NCBI GenBank assembly: GCA_036971615.1
Contig: JAYKKR010000001.1
Location: forward strand, 868,001-932,000
Length of the DNA: 64,000 nt
Direction of reading: 5' to 3'
From: Amyloporia xantha
Lineage: Eukaryota; Basidiomycota; Agaricomycetes; Polyporales; Adustoporiaceae
Shown here: positions 23,188-35,080 of the stretch, piece after piece
Numbering within the stretch: position 1 is the first letter of the stretch
Layout of the letters: the number at the start of each line of letters is the position of its first letter
Notes under the pieces: generated by a model
Databases searched by the model: none
What the model was told of the DNA's origin: nothing
The model's input: the letters and a program-made list of their open reading frames with translations, nothing else
Position numbers and translations under genes: made by a program

Positions 23188-24989
23188 ATGGGTCTTCCTT
23201 CGTGTGTTTGGACGCGAGAACAGGTTGCCTCTCGCATCTTGGCCGGAGAGACCCTTATTATTCTCAATAACCAGGTCCTCCGCATCCCTCAGTCATGGCT
23301 CACGGCGCACCCTGGCGGTACGCTTAGCATTCTTCACTTCGTCGGACGCGATGCCACGGACGAAGTGCACGCGTTTCATTCGGACGCAACGCTCAAGAAA
23401 ATGAAGAACTATGTTGTGGGCAGCGTCAATGCTCAGGAAGACGTTTGGGATCCCTTGGTCCCACCTATTATGAACGGCTGGGTAAGGAGGCTCGGCCAGG
23501 ACGGGAGACCCGAATGGTACCACGAAGCTGCACCCATTAAGTCCTCAGAGGACACTCCGTCAGCACCGCCTTCCGAGATATTGTTGGTCAAAAGGGATGA
23601 GCGCTCATCATCCGGCCCCTCATTCTCGACGTTGCAGCATCCCCCGACCCCGTTGTCCCCGAAATTGCAGGCGCAGCATTCGGCAGCATATAAAGCTCTT
23701 CACCAACGAGTCGTGGATGCTGGCCTCTACAAGACGCGTTTTGTTACGGGATATGGACCCGAGTTCGTCCGGTACTCCATTCTAGCTATGGTCTCTGCCT
23801 TCTCGTACTCGAAGGGATGGCTCTTCCCGAGCGCGCTCTGTCTCGGGCTGCTCTGGCAACAGCTCACTTTCTTTGCCCATGACCTCGGACATGTCGGTGT
23901 GACGCATAACTGGGTAGCAGATCGTGTTATTGCTATCTTCGTGGCCGATTTCGTTGGCGGTTTGAGCATTGGCTGGTGGGTGAATGTGAGGACCTTTACC
24001 AGACCACTATGAGCTATTATCTCTGACAAACAACCTTCTCTTTAGAATCATAATGTACATCATCGTGAGCTGTGACACTTTTGTTTACTCCGAATATACA
24101 CTAAAGTCGCGAATGATTTGAAGTGGTCACGAACCACCCTACTCAGTAAGTCGAGTTATGTATACAGAACGTGTGGTTAATATGGACCCCTAGCGACCCT
24201 GATATCCAACATCTCCCCTTCTTCGCTATCTCGCCTGTATTCCTCAAATCCCTGTGGTCATCATATTACAAGCGTGTCATGGACTACGACTTTTTCGGCA
24301 AGTTGTTCATATCGATCCAGCATAGAATGTTTTACATCGTCCTTTCCCTCGCGCGTTTCAACCTCTACGCCCTGTCTTACACCTACCTCGCTAAGACTGC
24401 GTTTGAGCCGAAGCGTGCCGTGGGTGGTCGATGGTGGTGGTGGCTGGAAATCGGCTCCCTCGGGCTCTTTTTCTGCTGGTATACATCCATCCTACGAGGA
24501 TGTGGTTCGTGGGGCAACATCTTGTTGTACTTGCTCGTGAGCCACGTCGCAGCTAGTCCAGTCCATGTACAAGTAGGTACCGAAGTATCCATGATTACTC
24601 TCAGAAATCTGATGGGTCGGACATTTCAGATCGTCCTTTCACACTTCTCGCGGTCTACGGACGACTTGGGCGTGACAGAATCATTCTTTGCGCGTCAGCT
24701 CCGTACCACTGTCGATGTGATTTGCTCGCCATCGATTGAATTTATTCACGGCGGCCTCCACCTCCAAGTCACTCATCATTTATTTCCCCGCTTACCTCGT
24801 CACAACCTTCGAGAAGCGAGCATGATTGTCAAGGACTTCGCCAAGGAAGAAGGGTTGGAATTCGCCGAGTTCGGCTTTGTTGATGGCAACGCGGATGTGA
24901 GGAACGTCTTAAAACAGGTCGCGGACCAGGTGAAGATTGTGGGGATGGTGGCAAATGCTGAGGTTCAGGAGGCGATAAAGAGTTCATAA
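23188..24989 (+). CDS. Sphingolipid delta-8 desaturase (cytochrome b5 fusion)
   Basis: This ER membrane enzyme puts a delta-8 double bond into the sphingoid base of fungal glucosylceramides, using its own cytochrome b5 domain as electron donor. The b5 haem motif AHPGGT lies near residue 45. The three histidine boxes of a front-end desaturase are present: HDLGH, NHNVHH, and QVTHHLFPR, where Gln replaces the first His as usual. The second box spans three exons: WWVN|NHNVHH, then LVTNHPT, then HDPDIQHLP. A later intron lies between ASPVHVQ and IVLSHFSRS. Between the b5 and desaturase parts is a long Ser/Pro-rich linker, as in other fungal members. A fatty-acid front-end desaturase is the alternative, but the NHPTHDPDIQH pattern favours the sphingolipid enzyme. 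Confidence 0.9.
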
Positions 24990-25536
24990 ATACAGCTCTT
25001 TATATCGCTCGCACGCACTTACACTAGCAGTCATCCTTCGACAGTCTCCATTGCTTGACCAATGTAGCGAAATAGTCGTTTGGCTCTACGATGATTATCA
25101 AGGTGCTAGCTGTCGAGCCGTTGTATGTTTGCTCATGCAACTAATTGCATGTTGGAAGCCCAGACTTAACCTGATGTGATCAGAGCTTTCCAATCGTCTT
25201 ACGGACGGAAATCCTAAGGGCCACGTATAGACACGCCATAATCAAGTTGCAGCGCACTATCCCTCCAGCAAGGGCTGCCAACGTGAGCCCACCGACGTGA
25301 TATATCCGTGGCCCAGTTATTTGTGAGTCTCCGTCGTAAGGTACATATTGTCTCATCTCGGTGACAGGAGGTTTGGGGGAAGTCGTACTGAGTAGCGACA
25401 AGACGAGGACATGGAAAAGTGCAGCAGGATGTTCCGTCAAACTCGACATAATGTTTGCATATTGCCATGGCATAGAGTAGGAAAATGACAGTAGAACATG
25501 ACAACGCAGAGCAAACCGACAGCCCAAATATACCAC
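24990..25536. other. 3' intergenic region with one hydrophobic open frame
   Basis: This lies between the convergent desaturase and uS9 genes. A minus-strand frame (25180-25536) encodes hydrophobic stretches such as [13 protein letters not shown] and [26 protein letters not shown]. It begins directly after the uS9 stop and has no evident promoter, so I treat it as probable 3' UTR and not as a gene. Confidence 0.4.
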
Positions 25537-26089
25537 TTAACGGTAACTGCAAAAGAATCAGACTTAATTGTCCATATTCCCGACGACTGAAACGAAATTC
25601 TACGCACGATTTCTGCCTGCGAGCACGGGCACCAACACCACCGAACTTCTTCGGCTCCATTCTCCGCGGGTCGGCGATCAGCAATGTCCTGTCGTACGCC
25701 ACGAGCTTCTTCTTCAACTCCATCGCGCTGTATGCGTCGATGTACTTCGCGTAATAGGCAACGAGTGCCTTTGCGATCGCCTGACGAATGGCATACACCT
25801 GCGAAGTGTGTCCACCACCCTTTACTCGCACCCGAATGTCCATGATACCAAAAGACTCCTCTCCTGCGACAAGGACCGGCTCGTAGACCTTGAGCCGGAG
25901 GATCTCAGGGTGCACGAGACTGATGGGAGAGCCATTAATATGGATGAGACCCCTCCCCTCCTTAGCGTGTGCGACCGCAGTGGCGGTCTGTAAGAGCGGT
26001 AAGAGATGAACATACACGCTAGAACATGCAAAGGATGGACGTACCTTCTTTTTGCCGAACGTCTGAACGGCCTTCGCTGATGATGCCAT
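25537..26089 (-). CDS. RPS16: 40S ribosomal protein S16 (uS9)
   Basis: uS9 is a component of the small ribosomal subunit head; its C-terminal tail reaches the P-site tRNA. Three exons give [15 protein letters not shown] | [21 protein letters not shown] ... [23 protein letters not shown] ... [19 protein letters not shown]. The last exon supplies only the end of the conserved QKSYR tail. The stop at 25537 is set by a spliced GTGCGT...TTTTGCAG intron; without that splice the frame runs on into unrelated sequence. Length is about 143 residues, as expected. It is head to head with mitochondrial uL4. Confidence 0.96.
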
Positions 26090-26462
26090 TTTGTCGAGAG
26101 GGTGATATTCGTGGGCGACTTGTGGGCTGCAGGTAATGAAATTTCAGCAAACAAGTTAGGTAGAGATAAATGCAGAGGCCGAAAGCACGACGGTAGCAAG
26201 TGTCATCCAAGATGTCTGAGTCGAATCCATCATCGCGCACAGCGTTTTTCTCCCAGAAACTTGATACAGTCGAGCATACCAGGCCTCCAGATGCATATCA
26301 GCCGTTCCAAAGACAATAACTCACCCCTCCGAAGGTCTTCTTGGATTTGAGAGTCGGTATACGAGGGGTTGGTAGACTTCACGGACGTTGCCACAGGGCC
26401 TCGAAGTTTTTCCCACGAGCGCTGTCTGCTGTATTTAGCGCCCGGTGCACCCTCCTCCTCTC
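26090..26462. promoter_or_regulatory. Bidirectional promoter between uS9 and mitochondrial uL4
   Basis: This 373-bp interval separates the start codons of a cytosolic and a mitochondrial ribosomal protein gene transcribed in opposite directions. No gene fits within it. A shared promoter would allow coordinated expression, which is inference from layout. Confidence 0.55.
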
Positions 26463-27452
26463 ATGTTGTCTGCATTCAAGCGTGCGCTCGGGCAGGTAAG
26501 TAGGAGGGTTTGTCTCGTGTTTTCGTAAATTCACTCCGTCTCCATTGCAGTCCTCGCGGTTTGCATGTCGGAGGCAGCTGTCCACAGTGACAACCTCTGA
26601 GTCACTCCTAGTCGATCCAGCAACTGTACAAGATGCAGTACCCACTCCTTCCGAGATCCTGAAGACAGTCCTTCATGGCACACCGGGGAAAGCAAATGCT
26701 GGTGCGTACAATGTTATGAGCATCTTTATAACAGTGACGGACGAGGTCTTGCAGTATCTCCGTTCAATCCGCCTGTATACCTGACAATGTCCTCTCTGTT
26801 GAGGCCGTCGGAGGATGGTGTCCCGCCTTCTGATTACGTGGTGGAACTAGACCCGTCCATCTTCTCTCATCCTATACGGAGGGATATTCTGCATCTCTGC
26901 GTCGTCCACCATCTAGATTCCCTCCGGCAAGGATCCGCGTCGACCAAAACACGTGGCGAAGTACGAGGATCGGGACGCAAGATACGACCCCAGAAGGGAA
27001 CCGGTAAGGCCCGTCTAGGTGATGGGCAGAGTCCGATGTTGCGGGGAGGAGGAATTGCGTTCGGTCCCAAGCCGCGCGATTTCAGCACGAAGCTGAACCG
27101 CAAAGTCATCCAGATGGGTATGCGCGTCGCATTGAGCGCCAGGGTGAAGGAGAACTCTTTGGGTATCGTGGAGAGCCTAGATTGGCCAAGTGCTAAGACG
27201 AAGGAGCTCGCAGAGAGGATCGAGGAACTCGGGTGGAGGAAGACGCTGTTTGTGTCAGGGCAAGAAAAGGTTCCGGATGGACTGAAGAGGGCAAGCAACA
27301 ACATCTACAAGGTCGAGACTACTTCGGTACAGGATTTGAAGGTATACGATGTGGTCAAATGGCCACGGGTCGTGCTTGACCTCGCAGCGGTTGAGTGGAT
27401 CGAGCAGACCCTTGCGAAACCGGCTGTGCCTCCGCGGGCGTACACTTTCTGA
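26463..27452 (+). CDS. Mitochondrial large ribosomal subunit protein uL4m
   Basis: This is a structural component of the mitoribosome large subunit near the exit tunnel. A basic N-terminus (MLSAFKRALGQ | SSRFACRRQLSTVT) looks like a mitochondrial presequence. The L4 fold follows: IFSHPIRRDILHLCVVHHLDS, then TRGEVRGSGRKIRPQKGTGKAR, GGGIAFGPKPRDFS, and the C-terminal VYDVVKWPRVVLDLAAVEWIEQ. Two introns are clear; the second joins ANA to VSPFNPPVYLTM in frame. The cytosolic uL4 lacks this presequence and is longer, so mitochondrial assignment is secure. Confidence 0.92.
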
Positions 27453-27718
27453 TTGTTCTTAGTTACTACCTCTTTCAACAATGTCATCAATACGTTGAGG
27501 GATGCCAATGCAGATTCTCATGCTTCTCGGTTGTGCGCCGACGATATTACGGTGCTATATGAAAGTCTAACCCAGTGGCAAGCTGGCCGCTAGACGCGTT
27601 CACGTGATGAAACGCGTGTATGCAAAGCGCGCTGAATCTCGTAGTCGTCTCTTGGTCACGACTCCGTCCTCGATCCAAGTTGTACTATACACAATCCACA
27701 TTCTTACGCGCAAACGAT

Positions 27719-29006
27719 ATGGCATCGCTCTCACAAGGATCCCAGAACGAAGAGGAGGAGTTGCAGGCTTCCGGTCCTCTCCTCGTCCAGAAACTGCAGG
27801 AAGCAGGAATCAACGCGCAAGACATCAAGAAACTCGCAGAGACGGGGCTTCACACAGTAGAGGCGGTCGCATACACGCCGAAGAAGACTCTCATGCAGAT
27901 AAAGGGTATATCAGAGCAGAAAGCAGACAAGATATTGTTAGAAGGTAAGCCACGGACTCCGCGATTCTGTGAGATAGAGAGCTGATGGCGCTTCAATCTC
28001 AGCACATAAAATCATTCCACTTGGCTTTCAGAGCGCTACTGAGGTGCACGCTCGGCGATCAGAACTCGTCCATATCACCACTGGGTCGAAGAACCTCGAT
28101 GCCCTCCTCGGTGGCGGCATCGAGACCGGCGGCATCACTGAGTTTTTTGGCGAGTTCCGTACAGGAAAGTCACAAATTTGCCATACCCTCGCCGTAACGT
28201 GCCAGCTTCCGGTCGATATGGGTGGAGGCGAGGGAAAGTGCTTATACATCGACACGGAGGGCACGTTCCGACCTGTCCGACTGCTGGCGGTCGCAGAGAG
28301 GCTGGGCCTGAATGGGGAGGAGGTACTGGATAACGTCGCATATGCGAGGGCGTACAACGCCGATCATCAGTATCAACTCCTGACGTCCGCCAGTGCGCTT
28401 ATGTCGGAGTCAAGGTGAGTAAGACGCGTTCGGACGCGTTGGGCTTGAGTATATGCGCATATAACCGCGTAGATGCAGTACTGACTGCCTTTGGTGTTTA
28501 GATTCTGTCTCCTCATCGTTGACTCATGTACCGCCCTCTACCGCACGGACTTCAGTGGACGAGGAGAGCTCTCGGCACGCCAGGCCCATCTTGGAAAGTT
28601 CTTGCGCACGCTGCAACGGCTGGCTGACGAGGTCCGATACTCCATAACCATGTCTTTGTGTCTTTTGCTGACCACTTTTGTCATTTTAGTTCGGCATCGC
28701 CGTCGTGATGACAAACCAAGTTATGTCAAATCCCGACGCCTCGGCCGGTCCGTATATGGCAAACGAGAAGAAACCCATTGGAGGTAACATATTGGCCCAT
28801 GCTTCCACTACTCGGTCAGAACCTTTCGTAGTCCAGGTATCTTGGCATCCTGCTGACTGTTTCGTCCCGAACCTAGGGTACAACTCAAGAAGGGGCGCGG
28901 AGCCAATCGACAAGCGAAGATATATGACTCCCCATGTCTGCCAGAATCGGAGTCACAGTTCGCCATTCTGCCCAGTGGTATTGGCGATCCGGAAGAGGAC
29001 GGGTAA
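27719..29006 (+). CDS. RAD51: DNA recombinase Rad51
   Basis: Rad51 forms nucleoprotein filaments on single-stranded DNA and drives strand exchange in homologous recombination. The N-terminal helix-hairpin-helix region ([39 protein letters not shown]) is followed by [16 protein letters not shown] and [19 protein letters not shown]. The ATPase has Walker A GEFRTGKS and Walker B LLIVDS. The loop 2 region reads [36 protein letters not shown]. The frame closes with [25 protein letters not shown] and a stop at 29004-29006, matching known Rad51 tails. About five introns are inferred. Confidence 0.96.
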
Positions 29007-29337
29007 TGTCTCGAACGACCACCTCACGTCAGTTGCATCGGTTTCTTGTCCGGTTATTTCTGCGGCATACAGGATCATTCGGACTACTTTGTACTTTAGT
29101 CACTCACCGTCGCGGCAGTTCGTTCGTTCATTCCGCAGAGCGTGGAGAGGAATCTGGTAGTATTACATGTTTACAGTGTTGTTAGTTATACATTTAGTAC
29201 GTTAGGGACAGAAACTATCCAGTTGAGTGGATATACATCCTAAGTTGAAGATCTAAAGTCTACGAAGTACCAACCGTCCATGATCGGTGTTTTATCGTCG
29301 TAAAGCGATCCTACCGAAACAAAGACACCCGTGTATT
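29007..29337. other. Intergenic region between convergent RAD51 and SER3
   Basis: Contains the 3' ends of both genes. No gene is seen in these 331 bp. Confidence 0.5.
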
Positions 29338-30782
29338 TTACACCAACAGCCGCGTGAGAATATTCGCATTGGTCTTGCTGATGAGTTCCCTGAGCTTGTT
29401 CACGTCGCTCGGGCTGACGTCCGCGATATCCGCCATGAGGTAGGCGACGTCGCCCTTCGAGTCCGAGTACTGCTTTTCCACGTTGTACGGCGAGAGCACC
29501 TCATTGACCTGGCGCAGCACACCAGGAATATTATTATGGACGTGACAGACACGGATGCCATGCTGCTGCTCAGCGGTGATCGCGCGGAGGTCGACCTCGG
29601 GGAAGTTGACCGCGCCGACGGTAGAGCCGTAGTTGAGGTAGCGGGTGAGCGCGGATGAGACCTCCTCGCCGATCATCCGCTGGGCCTCCTCAGTAGATCC
29701 ACCAATGTGCGGTGTGAGGATTACGTTGGGGATTGAGCGGAGCGTGCTAGCCCATTCATTGAGCTGGTCGTCGAAAGGTGCACCATTCGCGCCGGGCTCG
29801 GCGGGGTAGACGTCGATGGCAGCGCCGGCGACGTGGCCAGACTTGAGGGCGGCGACGAGGGCGGGGATGTCGACGACCCTACCGCGCGCGTTGTTGATGA
29901 GGTATGCGCCTTTCTTCATCTGCGCAAGCTGCTCGCTGGAAATCATGTTCGTCGTCTCGGGTAGCTCGGGGACGTGCAGCGTGACAAAGTCGGACTCATT
30001 CAGGAGAGCAGCGAGCGTGTCAACTTGGCGCGCGGACCCAAGAGGCATGAGATTGATGACATCGAAGAAGAGGACGCGCATGCCGAGGGCCTCTGAGAGA
30101 ACGGAGAGCTGGGAGCCAATGTGGCCATAACCTACGATACCGAGAGTCTTGCCGCGAACTTCCCAGCAGCCCTTGGACTGCTTGTTCCAGAGGCCCTGGC
30201 GCATCTCGAACGCGCGCTCAAAATATTGCCGGGAGAGAGCGATGACCTCGGAGATGACCAGTTCCGCGACGGAGCGAGAGTTGGAGAAGGGGGAGTTGAA
30301 GACGGGTATGCCGGCCTTGGATGCTGTGGTGAGATCAACCTGGTTGGTTCCGATACAGAAGCAGCCTATGACCAGCAGCTACGGGATGCATTCAGGGTAA
30401 GTACATGATGGGTGACAATGAGCCAAAATCTCACCTTTGTTGCGGCCTTGATGACACGCTCTGTGATCTTGGTTTTGCTCCGAATACCAATAGCATGGTA
30501 TGAGCTGATCTTCGCGACGAGCTCGTCCTCGGACATGGCCTTGGTGGAGTGGTCGACATGAAAGCCCTGGTCCTGGAATGCCTTGACTGCCTCCTGGCTG
30601 ATGTTCTCGAGTAAGAGGAGCTTCAGGTGTTCATTGTCAACGGGATGGAGGACCTTTGGAACGCGCACTGCGGGCGCAGCGACGGAGTCTCGTCTGTTCA
30701 TGCGGTCGTGGATGGTGGTGGTGGGGGAGACCTGAACGGCGCCGCTGCTCTTGCGGGTCGGAATAGTAATTGATGATGCCAT
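29338..30782 (-). CDS. SER3: D-3-phosphoglycerate dehydrogenase
   Basis: This cytosolic enzyme oxidises 3-phosphoglycerate to 3-phosphohydroxypyruvate, the first step of serine synthesis. After a disordered N-terminus, the substrate- and nucleotide-binding halves carry the GIVGYGHIGSQ Rossmann motif. The catalytic region includes INNARGRVVDIPAL (Arg), VYPAEPG (Glu region) and LTPHIGGSTEEAQ (His). A C-terminal ACT-type domain (IRVCHVHNNIPGVLRQVNEVL ... ILTRLLV) is where serine feedback inhibition acts in relatives. One intron lies near 30380-30435. It is head to head with HIS7 across 240 bp that contain a Gcn4-type site. Confidence 0.95.
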
Positions 30783-31022
30783 TTGGGAGTAGCACGCTTA
30801 TATGGTGATGGGTTAGCGTCTATAAGGGCCGAGAAAAGATGTGCAGACGAGACACAGTTTTACATACTCGGCTGGAGGAGTTGGAGAGACGCCCGCAGGT
30901 CATCGCCATCCAAACGCCATCTGCAGGTCCTAGCAGATCACAAGAGATTAGATTAGATCCCAGTTTCTTCTCTTCACCGCTATTATGACTCGCTCGCGCT
31001 CATTTCTCCTCTCCCATCTGCG
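30783..31022. promoter_or_regulatory. Shared SER3-HIS7 promoter with a Gcn4/Cpc1-type site
   Basis: The 240 bp between two divergent amino-acid biosynthesis genes contain atgactc at 30985-30991. TGACTC is the core recognised by Gcn4/Cpc1, the general amino-acid control activator. Location 32-37 bp before the HIS7 ATG is rather close, so it may act mainly on SER3 or lie in the leader. Function is inferred. Confidence 0.5.
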
Positions 31023-32806
31023 ATGGGTCTCTACCTCCTCGACTACGGTGCAGGCAACGTCCAGAGCCTAGCGAATACACTCACAAAACTCGGCTATGAC
31101 TTCCAGTGGATAGCATCACCTGCGGACTTCCACAAGGCCACCGTCAGTCTTCCCCGCTGTTCCGAGCCTAACGGATATCGACCTAGACCATCCTCTAGAG
31201 CCTCATTTTTCCCGGAGTCGGTGCGTTCGGCAGCGCCATAGATGGCCTTGTGTCTCGCGGGTTCCTCGAGCCACTCCGGGAGTACATCGCCTCAGGAAGA
31301 CCTTACTTTGGGATATGCATCGGCATGCAGGTTCTATTCCAATCGTCGACGGAATCACCGTCCTCGGCCGGGTTGGGCCTGATATCATCCGTTATCGAAG
31401 AGTTTTCCAACTCGGACAAGTCTGTTCCACACATGGGCTGGAACTCGGTTGAGCTGCTGGACGCAGAGAACAAACCTCACGAAGGACTGGACGGCTCGTC
31501 TCATTACTACTATGTGCATTCATATCGCGCAAAATACGATTGGACACTGCCAGAAGCGGCGCAGTGGATACACGGCACAACGCAGTATGGCCAGGAAGTT
31601 TTTGTCGCCACTGTCCGCAAAGGTAACGTCTTTGGCTGTCAGTTCCACCCCGAGAAATCCGGCGCAGCAGGTCTGAAGATGCTCGCGGCATGGCTCAGCC
31701 AGCCCGAATCAGCTCGCACGTCGACGCCGCCGACACCATGCATACCTCGTCTTCCAAGGCCAAAAGACGGCCTCACGAAGCGTATCGTCGCGTGTATGGA
31801 CGTGCGCTCCAACGACGACGGCGACCTCGTCGTCACCAAAGGTGACCAATACGACGTCCGCGAAAAAGCACCCTCCTCCTCCGCGCCCACCACCAGCGAT
31901 GCATCCTCGTCTGCTCTCCAAGCCCGCACCGCCGGCGCGGTCCGCAACCTCGGCAAGCCCGTCGCGCTCGCCGCGCGCTACTACGCCGCCGGCGCGGACG
32001 AGCTCTGCCTCATGAACATCACCTCCTTCAGGCACTCGCCCCTGCGCGACCAGCCCATGCTCGCCGTCGTGCGCGCCGCGGCGGAGGAGATCTTCGTGCC
32101 GCTCACCATCGGCGGCGGGATCAAGGACAGCGTCGACCCCGACGGGACGCCCCGCTCGGCGCTCGAGGTCGCCGGTGCGTACTTCCGTGCGGGCGCGGAC
32201 AAGGTGAGCATCGCGACCGAGGCGGTGTATGCGGTGGAGCGCATGCGTGCGCGGGCGGCGAATGGGGGGCCGGGCGAGGGCGACGGGACGAGTGCGATCG
32301 AGACGATCGCGCATGCGTATGGCCGCCAGGCGGTCGTCGTGTCGATTGACCCGAGGCGGGTGTACGTCGACTCCAGCTACGACGGGCCGTACAAGGCCGA
32401 GCTCGTCTTTGGGAAAGCTGGCGGCTCGGAGAAGGAGCGTGGAAAGGCGTGGTGGTATCAGTGCACTGTCAAAGGTGGGCGTGAAGACCGGCCTCTCTCT
32501 GTGGTGGAACTTGCGAAGGGTGTGGAGAAGCTCGGCGCAGGCGAGATCATCCTTAACAGTATCGACCGTGACGGCACCGGGCTTGGATTCGACCTTGACT
32601 TGGTGAGCCTCGTAAAGAAGAACGTGCGAATACCTGTGGTAGCGAGTAGCGGAGCGGGCAAGAAAGAACACTTTGTCGAAGTATTTGATGGCACGGGCGT
32701 AGAGGCTGCCTTGGCTGCGGGAATATTCCACCGTCAGGAAGTCGGAATTGGGGAAGTAAAACAGGCATTATCTATAGCAAACATCAATGTACGGACCTTG
32801 TCATGA
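31023..32806 (+). CDS. HIS7: Imidazole glycerol phosphate synthase, fused HisH-HisF
   Basis: This bifunctional histidine-pathway enzyme uses ammonia from glutamine to turn PRFAR into imidazole glycerol phosphate and AICAR. The N-terminal glutaminase starts LLDYGAGNVQSLANTL and has FPGVGAFG, the nucleophile segment YFGICIGMQ, and the His-Glu pair CQFHPEKSG. The HisF barrel has RIVACMDVRSNDDGDLVVTKGDQ, ADELCLMNIT, LTIGGGI, and NSIDRDGTGLGFDLDLV. One intron (about 31144-31197) splits HKAT from SLIFPGVGAFG. Composition becomes markedly GC-rich through the first half of HisF (about 31850-32350). Length (about 575 residues) fits the family. Confidence 0.96.
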
Positions 32807-33423
32807 CTAAAGATCCGCTCTGTATACTTGAGTTAAATTACATCTGTTACTTCAGAGCCTTGGCAGCACTCCTTGTTCCCTCCTAGTTGAACAAATGAGC
32901 TTCAACAGTTCACCCGAGTACAATCCAGCAAAGAAGTTAAGTTATATTCAGTGGTGTTCTGTCGGAAGAATACATACAAAGGGTACTGGTAATTGTGTGA
33001 AAGGACGTGCTACTGTACCGACAGACAAGGTTCAGGCAACGGAACGTACACTACAGGTGAAGTCGGCTCAGACAAAGCAGCAGACATGGGGATACGAATG
33101 ATGAAACGGATGAGAAAGGAACGTCGGTATCGAGGTGGGCAGAGCGCGCCGTACAGGGAAGGATAAGTCAGGTCTGGGCCAAATGGGTAATTTGCCAAGC
33201 GAGGACAGCTTCGAAACACTCGGAAGGCGGATGGGTGGCGGTCCCATTGCGCCTAGCGAGGGTGATTTCTACAGAAGAGACAAGAAGGAAAGGCAGGAGC
33301 GACGGGTCGCTGGAGCAATATCGTGAGAGGGAGAGGGAGGGAGAGGGGACATATGTTCAGTATAACATGCGCATTCACGGGAGTGAACCGCACATAGGGA
33401 AGGTGAGGACCGCTGGGCTTTCT
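32807..33423. other. Intergenic region between convergent HIS7 and PAL1
   Basis: No gene is seen in these 617 bp. A purine-rich tract (gagagggagagggagggagaggg-type) lies at about 33325-33347. Confidence 0.5.
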
Positions 33424-35080
33424 TTACGCCTTCGCAGCCTTCACCACACCCCTGACCTTCTTCAACAGACTGGCCTTCCTGCCCAGACTAGTACCTCCCG
33501 GAGAGACCGGGCCATCACTGACAGCATTGTCGAAGTACCCCGTATTCTCGCCAGGAGGACTATATCCTTTCATGCCAGGCGTGGCAGGAAGAGACTTCTC
33601 CTTGTTGATGGGCACTGGGTCCTCATCCACGTACACATAGCCATCATCAGCAATGTTCCCCGGGGATATATCACGGTTCCCAATATTCGCAGCACGCCCG
33701 AAGCGCCCCAAGAACGAGTTCTGCGCGCGGTGCGTGGGCCTCGCCACGTAGGCAGCAGAGCTGGAGTGCGTCGCGGCAGAGTTCTCCGCAGAGGACGTGG
33801 GGGACGGGTCACGGCCGTGGCCGTCATCATCGGCGCCCAGGGGGACGTTTGGTGAGTCGCGCATTTTGCGAATACGACGGATGATAGACTTGTTGCGCTT
33901 CGGGCCGTCGTTCGGCGAAGGAGGCTCGCCCTGAGACTGAGGAACGAGGTCCCCCTCCGCCTCCGGCACAAAAATTGGCTGGGGAGGAGGAAGGTTTGCG
34001 CGCTTGGATTGCTGACGACGACCAGAGGGGCGGGCGTCGGCGGAAGGTTCACGCTCACGCTGCTTCTCGCGCTGGCTGCGGTCTGCGACGCGCTTCGAGC
34101 CATTATTACGGGCTGTGTACACATCGTGGCCAGATCTGGTGTAGCCCCCGCCGGCCGAGAAGTCCTCGAAAGGCTCTGGCTCGTGGATGCCCCAAGCCTC
34201 TGCGATAGCGTCGTACTTCTTCTTCGGCGCCTGGTAGGGGACGTAGACATCGGGGGAGGGATAAGGCGACTCGTATGCACGAGGGACCTCCTGGGCCGAC
34301 GCCAGAGCCTGTTTGTCGGCGTCGGTAACAGAGGTCCAGGCCATCATAGGCGCCTTGGTCCGGTGGCGATTGCGAGACGGGGCACAGGCATCGAATGGTC
34401 CGTCGTGGTGGAACACTGCGAGGAACACGAGTCAATCAGTATCCTTATCGGAAGCTGTGAGGGGAGAAAATAGACGTACTGGGACCGACACCAGAGAAAT
34501 CGAGCCTATCGATAACGTCTGCATGAGAGGAGCCCTTCTTCCCCGTGCGCGATCGACCAGTAGACTTGTTTTTTTCCGCTGAGTTGGAAGCCTGAAGACC
34601 GGAATCTTGGGAATGTGAACGACGCGACTGAGGAGCTGTCGCGGGTCTTGAGCTGGGATGACTGTTGATAAGCACCGTATATGAGGTGGCGAGATATGAA
34701 GAGGAGATATGAGAACATCGTGAGTTTCTAAAGGGCTGCGATGAAGAGACGATTACATACGTGACCATCTCGGTGTGGCTCCTGTTGATCCTGTTGCGAG
34801 GGTTCTGCTCCGAGGATCTCACCTGGACGGTGTCACGTACGGCTTCGACGACGGGGTCACGATTCATGGCGGAAGGGGGCTGCCTCCTGTAAGTCGTAGG
34901 CTGCTTGGCAGGAACCTTGGGAGGGGGAGGAGGAGGGCGTTGAGCGGATTGCTGCTGGGGCGGTGCGTTTCTGGTGAGAGTGGGCACGCCGTATGAGGAA
35001 TAGGAGGGGGTCTGTGCGTGGTTGTCGTTGAAGGGATCAGAGGGGGTTGCTCTGTGGCGGTGAGGTTTGGAAACCTGCAT
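33424..35080 (-). CDS. PAL1: Pal1 cell morphology protein
   Basis: Pal1 is a membrane-associated protein needed for cylindrical cell shape in fission yeast and linked to early endocytic sites. The signature is DVIDRLDFSGVGP | MFHHDGPFDACAPSRNRH, where the FHHDGPFDA block is diagnostic. Three exons are clear. The first encodes a Pro-rich disordered head (QQQSAQRPPPPPPKVPAK), the second the start of the Pal1 domain, and the third the rest. The long tail contains YDAIAEAWGIHEPEPFEDFSA and a basic C-terminus (KKVRGVVKAAKA). The ATG at 35080 begins MQVSKPHRH; there may be an upstream leader intron. Confidence 0.9.

Noticed and set aside
31709..32731. Minus-strand open frame of 340 codons
   Set aside because: Antisense to the GC-rich HisF half of HIS7. 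Long antisense frames are expected from its codon bias; the Arg/Val/Gly-rich product resembles no protein.
33570..34280. Minus-strand open frame of 236 codons overlapping PAL1
   Set aside because: It is in a different frame of the PAL1 third exon, rich in Arg/Ser/Thr, with no family match; the PAL1 frame has the diagnostic motif.
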